Shown: in pieces, positions 11,601 to 26,600 of the stretch
Position numbering within the stretch: the first letter of the stretch is position 1
Layout of the letters: each line of letters starts with the position of its first letter
Origin: Echinostoma caproni
Lineage: Eukaryota > Platyhelminthes > Trematoda > Plagiorchiida > Echinostomatidae
Assembly (NCBI GenBank): GCA_900618425.1
Contig: UZAN01041053.1
Coordinates: 1-64,000 of the forward strand
DNA: 64,000 nt
Reading direction: 5' to 3'
Position numbers and translations under genes: made by a program
The notes under the pieces: generated by a model
What the model saw: the letters and a program-made list of their open reading frames with translations, nothing else
The model's database searches: none
What the model was told of the DNA's origin: nothing

Positions 11601-14600
11601 TCCTATTCCTGGAGGCGATACTGGGCTTCAGTTCTGAACTCTCCAAGGGTAGTTGATTTCGGGGTGGATAACATGCCTGTGCCATTCGAGGATCGGTCAG
11701 TTTTCTTGCCACGTCACTGGATTCGTCCGAGTCAATATTCCTTTCGCTAAAAATATTTAGAGTTCATTCATAGGAAGCAGGTGAAATAAGAGACGAGAAA
11801 GATGTTGGTTTTATTTTGCTCATGATATGGTTTGATCTGAAACCATTTACCGGTTATTAATCTTAAAAAAAGAAGTATCAGAGAAATAAATATGAGATGA
11901 TTCTCAAAACGTATTTATACAGAAGAGTCAATATGTTATTGAAAATCTCTGGAAGGACTATACCTATTTACTGGGTAGTTATGATGTGTAGAAAGTTATT
12001 GACAGCCTGTCCATGTAGTCCACTTGAATATCTCACTGAATTACCAACGTTTTGGGCCCAGGTTTGATTCGTGGTGTAATTGATGGATGTGCACTATTGA
12101 CTATCCTCAACAGGGATGAGGTAGCTACACTTATCCCAAGGTCTCTCGGGGGTGAATGCTATGGTAAGAGTGCCTGATTAATACAACTTGTTGGAGCTAA
12201 CCACTAAGGGATTCAAAAGATTAAAAAAGCTTCAATGAAATAGGGTAGTATTTGTCATAGCTAACGATTACTGTCTTTTCATGAACAGAATTTCAAGTGG
12301 AAACAAATTGAGTGGGAACAGTCAGTGCTCCCACATTGATGATTTCGAATGTGACCAGTGTGTTGTTTTAAGGTTAATTTGACATTAGAATTTGTTAATT
12401 GGAGAAACATTATCTTTGAACCGCTTGGATTTAGGTGTTTCGGGGCGTTCTCGGTGAAGAAAACATCCTTCAAAGTAAGTGATTGGTCGAAATAACACAG
12501 AAATTCAGGAGCAAATAGCTTAATCTAAATCACCACGAATACTAGTCGGTTTCGTACTCCATGGGTAAATATGATGTAGAATTTCACAACACATTTTAGT
12601 AAAATTTGTTTAAAACATTCAACAGCAATGGTTGTCAACCTTAATTCATCACGACGTGGTGTGACGGCTTGAGTGTCTCCATCACCCTGCGAGGTATACC
12701 GGATGGCTTTTACCACAAATTCAATCATGCCTGAAAGGTCAATGGGTAGAGGCTAGAAAAAATCAATCTTACAAGGCCAGCTGCTTGAGAATCTCCTGCT
12801 TTCCTGTGACTATCCACTCTTGACCCTGTAGAGGTCAGTCCTTCAAATAAACACAGTGAGGGGCAATTTACCGATCAATAAAACCCCGTTAGATGGACTT
12901 CGGAGCAAGGCATCTGGGACTTACTCTAGACGGTGAGAGAAGTCTTCTCACTTCATCGGACAGCTACCGCTCACCCAAGCTGGGCAAACCCCAGCCATAA
13001 GGTGATGTCCCGTCCACATTCCGCCTCTCTCATTCGTTGCACGCGGCTAACGAACAATACTCAACAAAGGACCCAAAATCAACGCACCAGAGAACGGCAC
13101 ATTCAACCGAGATCCAAAGGCGTCGGGTGACACGTCCCTAGAAGTTCGCAAACGCATGCTTCGGTCACGCTTCCCGTTGGATCTACACCCCACTGCCTTT
13201 TAGGTCGGACTTTTGAGCCAAAGACTCAGTGCCCAAAGTCTTAGGTACACATTTAGAAAAGCCTTTTCCCCACTTGTCTAGTTATTTGTCTCAATCCCGA
13301 ATAATCCTATCGAATATTACTCAGTGTTTTACCAGTAGGGCCAAACAATCTGAAGTTTCGAAGTCAAAAGGCGCGCTCAACATTTGCACACTCAACTAGA
13401 TCGTTCAACAAGCTGCTTTAGCTAGAACCCTTGAAACATTCCATTTAGACGTATGTTGTCTCTGAAACATGCACACAAGACCCTCCTTCAATCTTCTCCT
13501 TGCGTCTTCCTGACCCAACCTCATCTTCACGCTTCACTCTCCTTGTTTCGGGTGGCTCGGCATCTTACGCTCACGGTGTTTCTGGTGTCGGGATTACATT
13601 GGGTGCCAAGGTTGAGCGCTTGCTTCTTGATTGGATTCCAGTCAGTAACCGACTGTGCACTTTACGCCTACATCGCAGTGTACGAGTCTGGTGGGAAAAC
13701 CGGATTAGCAATGCTGAGGCTAGGCGTAGAGTTTTAGGCAGTCGCGGTCGTCCACTGGAGCAAGTGGGCAACCTTCATAGATTGCGCTGGTTGGGACATG
13801 TACTACGCGTGTCACTAGATAGGTTGCCACGGCGAGTGATGTTTGCCAAGACAGGTAGCGGTTGGAAAAAGATCAAGAGCAGTCAAACGAGGATCTGGCA
13901 TGAGGGTATGAAAACCCTAACCAGGAGACTGGCCCATATAGGTTCCGTTAGGCTCCCTGGCTGGGGACCCCGAGATCAATGTCACCATTGGGTAGAGACG
14001 CTGAGCAATGTGGCTGGCTGTCGCCAACATTGGCGTTCATGCATCTACTCATTACTCTTGTTACTTCAGCCCATATAAATGCACTATCTTCAGCTTAAAT
14101 GTGCTTTCAAAATTGTAATCTTCATTCTTCTGTTTGATCCAAATGGGCGACCAAAAGACAGCAACTAAAACCGGCGCACGAAATCGCGTGGTTAATGGTT
14201 GTAAGAACTGAACTGAACTGAACTGTACTTCTCAACCGTTCATTACGGGTCAACCGCTAAAGAAAGAAGCGTCGATGCTTATTAGGCTTATCGATGTATG
14301 CGTCGACCGATTTCAGTACACCTGAAATCAAGAATAGATTTACAGGGATCTTTCTCAATCATTCCAAAGAGTTCGGTGCACGGCCGTTATGATAGTCGCC
14401 GAAAACTTCAATGCAATCAACCATTCTAGTCTCACCTAACCGTGACATAGTTAACTAAATGGTAAAAACTAAGCCAAGTAACGCGATAGTTCAGCCGAGT
14501 AAAACAATTTCATATATATGATACATTTGTATGTAAAAGCAGGGCGTTTCAATCTCTCCTTCAGAAAAATGAGATACCATGTAAATATCGGGTGATGGTG

Positions 14601-17600
14601 ATTGATTGCTTTAGTGTTCTTGTATGGGATGCACGTCAATGCTAATGATACCCCACTTGAAAAATTATTACATTGCATTTCCGGCTGTATACGGGTTATA
14701 ACGACCATAGTATGGTTTCGAACAAGTCAATTATGTTTCTTACGTCAAGCATGTCTTCTTTAAATTGTACGCAACATGCTACCAACCACCAGATGCGTTA
14801 TGACTGCAAAGAAGAATTATGGTAAGCAAAGTAAATGGCAGTCATGGGAAGTGTTAGCTGACGTATCCAAGCACATCCCAGGGAAGCTGGGGGGAATTTT
14901 CTAAGTGCTAGACGGATCTCGCTGCATTATTTTGAATCTCATGGCTCTTTCCTTGTTCCCAGGCTTATTACTAATCCAGTTCCATAAATTTTGTGCCGTG
15001 ATTGGACTGTGCACTCGCTGAAATTAGATAAGTGATAAATATAAGCATTGTGGAAATTGGAATATCCCAAAGTGGGATAAAGCCGGGGTCACTTTTATAC
15101 AAGGTTGTGATAATTTTACGATGCAATGGTAACAGGTACATCCATCCCTTTTGGCTAACTGAATCAACAAATGTAGACAACGATAGAAAACTGCAAAAGC
15201 CTTGGGCAGAAATAATGGTTTAACATTCCACCGAACCGCCGAATTCGCTTACTAGGCCCCGACCTGTGTGCCCAAAAGCGATTGGTGCAGGCCCTCCAAT
15301 TGCCTTGGTCGTGTGTGAAAACCAAGACGGAACATGACCTGTCATTTGACCCAAGTGGGGAAAGGTCACATCAACCAAAACGTTTAACCTTTCCACATAC
15401 ACACACACACACAAACACACACCCATTACTCTCTACTTCCGAATATTGACTTTAAAATGAGCCAACGGCTATGATTATGTAAGAATTTTTTCCACTATAT
15501 GATATATAAGAGCATGACTAGGAATATCCTTAAACAATTGTTTGTTCACCGACTCGTTTTTTCAAATCTATGTAATCGCCTACACGAATAAACACTTGCA
15601 CTACGTCGCGCAGACCGGAAGTCAAAACTTTGGAACCACTGCACAACAACAGGTCATGAGGTCAGAACGAATAACGCCAAAGAGGAACGTCTGACCCTAG
15701 ACCAATTCATTCAATCCACAGGCCGAAGTCGGTCAACATTAGGCAACGATTGAACAACCAATAAGGAATGCAGGATTGATGGACAAACAGGTGCGACAAA
15801 AGTCACGGTGTGAGGCATAAGCAGACTCCATTCAGGCACAAACCTTATCGTTTCACAACGAGTTCCAGTCCAAATAAAAACGTTACAAGAAATAAGACCA
15901 CTCAACGGTGGCCTTTCTCTCTCTCTCTATAATCTGAACTCAACTCAACTCAACGCTAACCATCAGGTGCGATAATCCCGAGGTCCCCTGGGGGCCCAAG
16001 TGAACCTTGATATATAAGAAACGCGCTACGACAATCAGTGAGATAGTTTCATGTTCAGCGGAGGAAAAGTTGCAGAAGTCTTGTTGTTACTAATAGCTCT
16101 AGGGCTTCATTCAGTGAAATAGAGCATGTACCCAGTATTTGTATGTCAAAGTAGGTTCATGGTCGATTTCACCGTTGATAACTCGTTTTGTATTTTTCCT
16201 ATGAGGAATATTAGAAATCCTGATAATCCAGAATAGTCGTGACGGTCTTTATCAATGAAACTGAATGTAAAAAGCCGTCAACTGTATAAACTGGGGAACT
16301 GTCTAATTTTGTTTTGTGTTAGGAGTTTATCATACCAATTGCACTGGGGCAGTGGGCACATAAGACCGACCATAACGTACTTGCTTGAAATAGCTGCACA
16401 GCAATTCTAACTATAATACCCTCCCGAAATGTTGACTCTATATGTTAAACCATTCATGAACAGATTGAATTTCCCTTACCATCCGGTGAGTGTACCCACT
16501 AGTGAACCTCATTTGCGATATGATGATGGACAAATAGAAAGGGAGTGGTTTCTATGTTCCTAACGGGAATGGAGTCATAAACTTTCCAAATGGGAGTCGA
16601 AACCCTTAGGTTCAGAACTGTAAAACGCTAGGCAATGCCTGGTGCTTGAGAAAGTTAACTTCGTTTACCCAAAAGTAAAGTGGATACCGTTCAACTTTAC
16701 CGTCGAGAAACTTCGATACAAATGGTGCAAACTGCCTCGGGAGTAAACATCATTAGTAGATTATGGCTTTGATCCACATCCACATGACGTTAACACTGCG
16801 TTAAACACCCCCTTTAATTGGTTAATCATCATCTTAAGCCACATACCTGTCTTTCTTACGTGTTATTTACTTAGTTTTTGTTATTAATCCCAAAGTTGAT
16901 ACCTAAACAAAATAATGGAAAGGTATACATTCACCGAAACTGTAGCAACTTCTCTTAGATTGATCTGCTCAAACATATTCACAGATATTCATTATGGATC
17001 AGGCAATTGGATTCACGTCCACACTACACGAAGCCGTATTAACCTCCAGGTAAAAGTTGCTAACAAGCTTAAGTTTAAGAAAGACGTAATCTTACAGGGG
17101 GGTTAGTTGTTCGTGATAAACAATAATCAGATGTTCAAAAGGATTTGGGAATCACACCCTATCGAACGGGTTTCTTATTTACCATTACCGCCAGGCTGAT
17201 ATTATGGGTGCAAGTGTGACAGATTATGTCTGTTTCGCTTGATAACACTCCATTCTGGTCATTGCACATCGAATTAAATACACACGAATACACACAAGCA
17301 CTCACGAGATCAGTTTGGCATCGCATGCCGGCACACTACGCATACCAAACATTGCGCGTTGCGCAGCTATAGATAAACCACATACAGGAATAATCGTCTG
17401 TCACACAAGTGTCTTCTCGCGTACCCTAATCGAACTTAGTTTTGCACTGTAAACGCTGTGCACTAGATCGATAGATCGATATGACAACCTACTGGGTCAG
17501 AATCGGATGGCCAATAATGACGATTAGAGTGATTCATGCACACAAACAAGCACGCTCATTCACACCCAAACACATATACACACGCACTCAGTGAACCATG

Positions 17601-20600
17601 CAAACCCAAATAAACTCTAGCGAATAGTCTTGCTGTGAGGTTGACAGGCTGACCGGAGACAGCGACAGTGTGGGGTTCAGTACAGGAGGTTGTTGGTAGG
17701 ATAGTGAATGAAAGGTGGGAAGGGAGTGAAGTGGAGGCCATGTAAAACGAAGATAAGCAAGCAGAAGACAGACCATCGCGTAACTGACGAGAAAATGATG
17801 AGAGTAGCGGTCATCGGACAGCTGTCGTCACACCACGCTGGTNGAAACTTACCCGGTGAGAGCTAACTTGCGTTCGGCAGCCGATCCGGTCTCGTCTACT
17901 ACGGAAAATCCGTGAGCTGGTTTCATCTCCTTTAACTCACTAATGAGAGACCGTTCAGGTGCGGTCAGCTGGAATGCTTCACGAAGTCTGGATTCTAAAC
18001 CGCAATTGTAGTGTTCATTCGGATCAAGACTCATCAGTAGTAGAACGATACTAGTTGTCTCCAGCAGTTCAGCAGGTAACTGCATAAGCAGGTTCTTCAA
18101 CTTTTCGTCTGACTGTAGTTCTTTTGCCGTTTTCTCTCGCCATGTGATTAGTGGTGGTGTGAGAGAGTAAGTGACCGTTTTTGATCCGGGTCTTGTTATA
18201 GTATTCTTTGATGCACGTGAAACCGGGCTGGGTGATAATTGTGCTGCATTGTCCACACGAGGTGGATTGGTACTTTGACTGGACACACTGGATGTTGTTG
18301 GACTGGATTGTCTAGAGGAGGTTCCATTACGTCCTACTGATGCATTTGTCCTAAATGGTTGTTGTGAAGACTGTGGCGGTGGTTTCCCGCTTTGCATTTG
18401 ACCGTAGGGAGTCGATCGGTCGGGTGTACGTTCCAACGACTGAGAGCGATTTGTGTGATCCTTAGCACTTCTTCCATTCCAGTCCGTACGAAGCAAGCAT
18501 GCATTCGGTCTGGTGTAATTCCCACCGAAGCCTCGTCGAATGTTTGGTCGGTTGTGAATGTAGGAATCGGGATGCAGACTAGAAAGAAAAGGCAATACCA
18601 TTTCGATATAATGAATTCCACTGACACTGTGCATTTAAAAAAGGTAAACCGAACATTTCTACGGTTATGTTTGTTCACATTTCGATTTGCTCATACGGAA
18701 CAAAGGTCGCTATATGTATTGAGTATTGAAAATTTACTATTCATAACTGTTTTGGAAATTCATTGACATCTAATTGGAACTGCGTATCTAATGGTCCGCT
18801 TGATGAGTGGAGCTAAACCACCGTTCATTGCTGTAAGGATGCGCGTTCAAATGAGTGCGCAAAACCCAATGCACAAGTGTTTAGTTTATTGACAGAACTA
18901 TCTTTTAGTATACAACCAACTGACCTGCAATCTCAATATACTCCAATGAATAATCGATTGCACGCATATACCTAATTCTCTAATGGATCATCAACACATG
19001 TTGAATGACCAAACATCATATAAATGATGATCTATCCCAGTGATTTGAGAGCAGTCATGGGTGCATGACCGGAAAATTTTACTTGGAATCGTTTGTTCTC
19101 CGATAAGCCTTTGTAATGCCGTTCTCCGGTTCAATCAAAGGATGCATAGTGAAAGATGTTAAAAGCAAAAAAGCAGAAACAAAGCGAAATATATTTTTAA
19201 TAACGGTGTAATTGTGACACTGCAAGCCAATACCTCCGGAAATTCCATGACGAAAAAACGAGTAAATAAGCAAATAATTAAACAGCGTTTTTGTGATTTG
19301 TAGGTGTAATATTTAAAAGCTCGTCATAAAGAACATCAGAAAGCTATGTCGAATATCACGCATGTTTATTAGGCCTTACGTTTTTTTACAATTTTGTCAA
19401 GGGTAGTGGAGTATTTTAGGTCAGTATCATGCATGTGTATAACTTGACGCGAATGAACCTAAACCACGTTAACTTTCAATTAATTACCTCCCTCATATGT
19501 CTGCGGTTGCGTGTTGCGGAAAATCACAACAGAGGTCTTGGTATTTCAGTGGTTACAAGATAACTGTAAGCAACGGTGTCTACTGTGTGATTCATCTAGT
19601 GTGCCATAAATAACTGAAGTCATTAACAATGGAAAACGCAAGTAACACATCTCGATTACCAATAAAGCCCAAAACAGTGACAAATAAACTGTACAATTGA
19701 TCGAATGACTTATGCTTAGTGACAAGAATGCAGCCCAACGTGGCTCTTATGAGCGCAGTTCCCATCAGGATTGCTCATTGTCACATTAACCATGTGGGGC
19801 AACGTTACACAACGGTTTCTGGCGGCCATCTTTTGAAACGGTAGGGATGAACATTGCCAAAGGGTACGATTCACGACTAGTTCTCGGGGGTAAACCCAAT
19901 GTATCATATTTCATCACTTGTAGATTCGTTGAAGGTTCCTCCTTTTAGCTTAACATTGGGTAAATCAGCGAGCGGTTTATAGGCATGCTGTGGCCATCAT
20001 TTTGTTAACTGGCGATAAAAACATTTAAGTGTGAATGATTGGTGCGTATGGATGCTTTCTCTCAGGCACACCACCCCTTTGAGGCGAGTATTTCATACCG
20101 GCAAGCTCCAATCCAAAAATGTGCAACGAACGCTTTTTTAATTTTCGGAAAATACTGCTATTCTTATAACTGCTTTTGCTTTCTTTAAATGTCTTTTACT
20201 CTCTATGTTGCTAATTGAGTATCAAAATGAACAGTAAACTTTCAGGAAGGGAATTGTGGCCATACTAATACTACCTGGGAATCACAGAAATGTGGAACGT
20301 GGGCGGTGGTTGTGGGGTTCGAACTTAAGCTATAGATCGGCTAACTGATGATCTTGGTCAATTGACCAACAGTGCCGCATTATATTATTGCATTACATTT
20401 CATGAGCGCCTGTGTCAAACAAACCTAGGAACAATAGTCTTTATGATAGAAAAAAGTCCCTAATTGACTTCATAAGTCGTACATTTTAGGGGTGACCTTG
20501 AGAAGAATCCCTGAATATCCACTAGCAATATTTGTGATATTATTGGTTGATATCAATTAAGAGTCATTTAAATTTGATAGAACATAACTGAACAGCAAGC

Positions 20601-23600
20601 CCTGAACAACAGAAATATACATAAACCAGCGTTTCAAGAAACGGGAGATGTAGTTTAAGATGAGCCCATTCAGTTTAGGGGTACTCTAGAAATAAATTGT
20701 GGTTTCCAGAACACCTTTCACAGCACTACCCTGAACGTGGTAAAAAATAACAGACAATTACAGTGAATTGTTCAAAAGGAGTACAGCGTATTGGTCCGTT
20801 GATTGAATGCTGATCGATTGCACCATTGCCAATCTTAAAAGTTATTTACAGAAATCCGGTTCTATTTTGATTATTGCAAGTACCATTCTAGCGTTAACCA
20901 TACATCCATCATTTGCTCACATACTACTCCAACATGAAGCGCAACTGAAAGTTGGTTAGCTAAAGTACCAGATAAGAAATTTGTAAAATTACATATTCTC
21001 AAGGCCGATCATCCATTATTTGGGATTAAAGGATAACCCCATTCTTTTTCATCAATCAGCGAGGCGAAAGCTTTCTTATAAAGTGCCAACTGTTGTTCGG
21101 TAGGGTGGTTTTATGGTTTTCTTTGCATGCTTTACTTGTTTAAAACACAATTCTTTATTGATAATAATAACCTTTTTACTTCCTTTTAATCGTTGAACGC
21201 ATTTTGTTACAATCAATGTTTAGGAACGGGGGTGCGGTCAATTTATGGCTGTCTAGGGAAATATAGAAACGGGAATGATAGGCATCAATGTCGGAACTTG
21301 TACTCACCACCTCTGAGTCTCGGGAACGGTGACCTTAGCCGCTGGACCATATACTGTTGCATTACAGCTTGATTCTTACATTGAAGCGATCAGGCCAGAT
21401 AACACGAAATGCAAGTGCGTGTCACGATGAATTTCTAGAACTCCGCCGAAGACTGCTCACAGAGCCAATCCTGTAGTATCCGTCACCTATTTAGGCACTC
21501 ACGCTGAACAAAATCTCCAGGGACAACGCCACTGGGACAATTATTTTCATTACGACAACCAAGCTCTGCAGTAAGAGTCATTGCATTCTACAGTCGTCCC
21601 CGACATGCGCGTGAGCGAACCCATTGCAGAACACACAGCAAATGCTATCAGTAGTACCCTTTGAAGGAATTTCTTGCTCTGTATGGGCCACAAATATCCC
21701 ACGGGCACCAAACATAAAGAACTATACAGACCAGTTAGCACACTGTCAATGAACTCTCAAAAAGTATCCCTTCATCAAAAAAAATATACCGGGCTATATC
21801 ATGGTAATGTAGGCGGACTATCTCGAAAACCCACATGCAAATTCGTCGAATTCCTGTCCTACATCTAATCAGAAACGTTCACCTCCTCGCAAGCACCGAA
21901 GATCGCTTATTGATCAGATTTCAATCTACTGATTCTAACCTACGTTTATTGTGCATGCAGCAAACAAACTAAGGAACGCGACTATCTACAGAAGAAATGA
22001 CCCGTTTGAGCTATTTCACTCGTGAAGCATGAGGCAAAACCTAAAAACAGTGTGTAGAGAAATCGGTTTTTTCGGAACCAGGAGCAATATATACAAAAAT
22101 TCTTGAACCAGGGTTGGATGTAAACAAAGTCCCGACAAGACTCCATGAAGAGCTGAAACGCTTGAGCTAGAATAAAATGTAGGGTTCCATTTCGCCTGTT
22201 CGCCGAGCTTGGCAATTTGTTTGCAAACGTTTCATCACCAGCCGAGGTGAAGTGGCCACTTCACACTGATGATGTCACCTCGGCTGGTGATGAAACATTT
22301 GCAAACAAATTGTCAAGCTCGGCGAAAAGGCGAAATGGAATTCGGGTCACCCGAGTTACGCGAACCGATTTTCTATATTTTGTCAAAATATAGGGTACAG
22401 AACGGCGCACATGTGACGTGATGTCACCAGCTTTTACTGAAAGAGGGTTAACAAAGAAGGACATTACATAAGCGTACCACTCCATACAATAAATTCCTGT
22501 ATTTTCAAGGTGATCAGGCAATCAATGCATTCTTATGGTGAGGTATTTCACTAGATAGTGAGAAGCAATGCCAACCATCAATCGCAATGAGTGAAACATG
22601 GCGAACAGCATCTACATCTAAGGGTTATCTTAACGATGTAGGCCATACGAAATCCACATGTAACTACATGCGACATTTTAAAGTATCTTCTTCCTTGGGA
22701 AAACACGAATAACTCCATATCGCACCAAAGGCAGCAGACTTGTGAGACGCACATATGGAACGCTGAAGGGGATTTTAGAGGTGTTAATCCAACGATAAGC
22801 ACACCAATATCCCGTTGTCCATTGGCGTACGGGCATCACTTTAGACCTAAACTGGGCAGACACTACTACAACTACTATTCCACGGCAGAAGAGGAGTGGC
22901 CGTGACGGAGACCCTGCATAATTCCCGTTTCGGTCGTTCCATACGGACTAGTATATCATGATCCTCTCACCAGAACCCAAAGTTGATGCAGCGCAGACAA
23001 AAAGCTTATTTGACCGCTTTCAATACCTGCAAACATTCAGCTGGGGGAACTATCATACAGTGTTCCACCACCTTTGATTTATGAGAAAACCTATCTTCCG
23101 TGATAAGGACTCCAGATTGTTATCCAGAAAACTTATGATATTAGGTAATGCATTTCCCAACTGCGTGGTGCTGAGATAGGGCCGTTACGGGATAAAAGCA
23201 GGCTATTGTTGGATGAACTTTGCTTACTTCGCCACGACGCTCGCAACCGGATACGCAATAACAAGGTTAGGAGAAAAGTATAGGATAAACTAAGTTATGT
23301 ACTGCGGTAAATGTTTGATCTTCATTGATTTGAATGGTTTAGGAAGGTTTAACAAATTTCAACATATGGGCTATTTCGGTGTGCGATGTTTGTCGAGACG
23401 GGCACTAGGTGGAAGAAATTCAAGGGTGCGCAACCGAAGACCATGGAGACATAAATACTGACCACAGAAGTCAGAAATATGGGTCGCTTCAGGCTGCTGA
23501 GTTAGCAAAGTGTCGTAAACAAAGTCGCTCATACAGATGATGAATTTATTCGCCAATTTAGTTTCGTTGTGTACTTCATTCCTACTCTTCTGACTTTGCT

Positions 23601-26600
23601 GCTGACTTTATCCTTATTCCCGCTATTCACCAGTCAAGTAGGTAACAAAGGAGAACAACAAAAGCCGTTACACAAAAGTAGAAGTTAGTCCATTGTATGA
23701 AATGAACTGAATTGTTCAATGACGGCCCGAGTTGATAAACCATAGCACACGACACCCTCCTCAACCCAGTCAAATAGACTGAGGACAGCGCACTGCAACA
23801 AAAGAGATGTGCATTGTAGAATCGGTGTTTAAGCCATCCGCCAAAATAATTCTGCTTTCTACTTCTTCTTTCCGTTAATCAGCAGAAAAATCATCAATTG
23901 TGAGATAAATGACGATGATTAAAGGAAACAGTGCTGGAATCATAACTTTTTATTAGTTTTAGGTTCCTTTCTTCTACACGTGACACTTCACGCACGTACG
24001 ACGACCAGGATTCATATGTACTCCTATGACTGACACATTAGCTGTTCAAAATCCATGTTGTTCTCTCGACTGTGTATTCCCTCGAGAGAAATGTATCTGT
24101 CAATCGTGATAACTTTTGTTCGCCGCTAAATTACTGTTTCTCCATTCAAGCAGGCATACGAGCAGTGTGCCACCATACATGGCAATTTGGCAAATATGGC
24201 ATTGACAGCACATGCAAAGAAAAATGGGATATAACTCCAGGTAATTACAGTGAAATTTCGTGCATCTTGCTTGAAGTTTCCTTGGGTAGTGACGCATACG
24301 TCACCTAATTCATTTCAGTCTGCCCGAGACACTTTCTGTTTATCCTGTGATTCTGGCAAGGATTCGTCCAGACATATTCCGAATCGGTGGGTACGATTAG
24401 GTGTGATACGGTACTCTGAAAGTGACACCACACAATCAATCGATTTCCAAACGAATCGAGGTCTGTCATGGCAAACCAGTCCACGGATTGAAGAGAGTGA
24501 GAGAGAGAATGGGAGAAAACAATCCACTGCGCAGTATTTATGCTAGAAAGGGCTGACCAAATTGTGTCATCCCTATGGATATGTGAGTAGGGGTGTGTGT
24601 TGGTGACCAGAAATCGGTTGGGTACTTCATTGCAAATGATGGGAGGGCGAAGACCCCAAAGCCAGGAATATGTAGTACTCTGGATTAAGTAAATGTACTG
24701 TGTTTATGTTAGAATAAACCTGACACCTGTTGGTCCCAAAAGTGTGTGAATGCACGAAAAGCACAACTAATTTTTGGGACCCATGCAAATAATTCAATTC
24801 CACTTGCTAGAAAAGTGCGAGGAAAAAACTCTCGGTAGGTGTATGGGTTGGCCTCAGCTGCATAATTTTATAGAAACCGACACCAACATTTGCCACCACG
24901 TTCGACTGAAAACAGTAGAGATGTATGAAAGGGAGTGAAATCAATAGTTGATTGGCACACTTTGGAGTTATCGGAAACTAGGATTCGGAGTGAAGTGAAA
25001 ATAATTTGTGATGAAGTGTAAATTTTCGATTTCGGATATGCCAGGGAAACACCTGGTATATTGGATGAGCATTGTGCCCGCACAAACAAGTCACAGCACT
25101 TCATATGAAAAGGCAAAACATGACCAAGAGATTCAGGCACATAAGTCAAATTAAAGTTCTGTTGGAGGATATCAAGACCAACCAAGCGGTTGGAAACGCT
25201 GAGTGATGTGGGTGACTGTCGCAGACAGCAGCGGTCATAATTTTATTATGTTAGTACTTCAAGCTTTCAACCCTTATCTAATCCTTTCTTATCGGTCGAC
25301 TAAAGCGACACCCAAAAGATACCAGCCATATTCAATGCGGGACAGCTATTGACCGTTCAAATTGAAACTAAATTTCGCATGAGAAACTACAAATATATGG
25401 CACAAAACCCTCAGATCATAATGTTCATATAATAAAGAACATCGGATAAAGAAAATAGAGTCCTATAATATGACTAGAACAAATCAGGCGGAACCAAGTT
25501 TATGAGCAAAATCATTATCCACTTAAGAACCTATGATGTAAAGAACAATTTGATTCTATTAAAATATGATCAGAACTCAACTGGTGTATCGTCGTACATT
25601 TGATTTAACTGAGCGACTGGCGAACCAAACAAATCCGGTACTACGTCTAATCACAAATGAATTCTTTGTGCGTCAACAAGAGCTATTTACTCCAAAACCG
25701 TAATCTAAGGTATTATATTTTTACATCGCAAATGTGTAATAGTCTCCGCAATAGTTTCTCGCAGTCAGTTTTGAATGGTTTCGTACCTTGTTCCTGAAAG
25801 TTATTTTGCCTAGTTAAAGGCACAAATAAACAGTGTGGTTTCACACGAAATTTGTATAATTAAATGCAACAACGCATAATGAGAAAACTGGAAAACCAGG
25901 CACTCTTTTGTTTATTTGTTTTTATTTAAAGCCCAACGTTTTCAATTTAATAGGACAAAACTCTTTCATTCATGTCCTAGTCTTTCTTTTATTACTGGTT
26001 ATACGTATTGCATAAAGCACTTTTATTCACCAAATTCTGATAATTGCTGGAAAATTTTTGAATTAAAAGTCCTAACTTGTTTAAATATTGTTAACTATAA
26101 TTATATCAGTGTTAAATGTTGGATAAACCGTTAGCTTTGGAATATTTCAAAGAGTTTGATGTTTGCTGAAACGCGTACGAGGTGAAAAATTTATAAGAAA
26201 GGAATATTGTGCAGACTTCGATCAAAATCTGGCGTTCTGAATAAATCTGCTTTCTGGTGAAACAATTTTTTAAATTCCAGTGTTTAGATCCGGAGGGTAC
26301 TTGCATAATCAGGTTCACTTAGGTTACTATTGTCAGCAATGCGCAACCAATAAGCTATCCAGTCCGATGATATAACAAGCCTTTGAATAATGAAGAATCT
26401 AATCTGTTCAAGGCTCAAATACTTCTAGCGTTGTATATTTTAGGATCAAAATTAAAATCACAATTTATTGAAATACATGGTTATTTTATTAAAAAAAGTA
26501 AAAATGTTTTCTAACGAACTTACAAAGAAGTTTGAAAAACATCCACATCGTGTTCCTTTACAATGGAACCATTTGAGCCTAAATAGTGCATTTGATTAAA

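Noticed and set aside
24154..24240. Possible small Cys-rich exon with CATACGAGCAGTGTGCCACC near its start and a GTAATT donor
   Set aside because: The peptide is short, the donor weak, and there is no partner exon.
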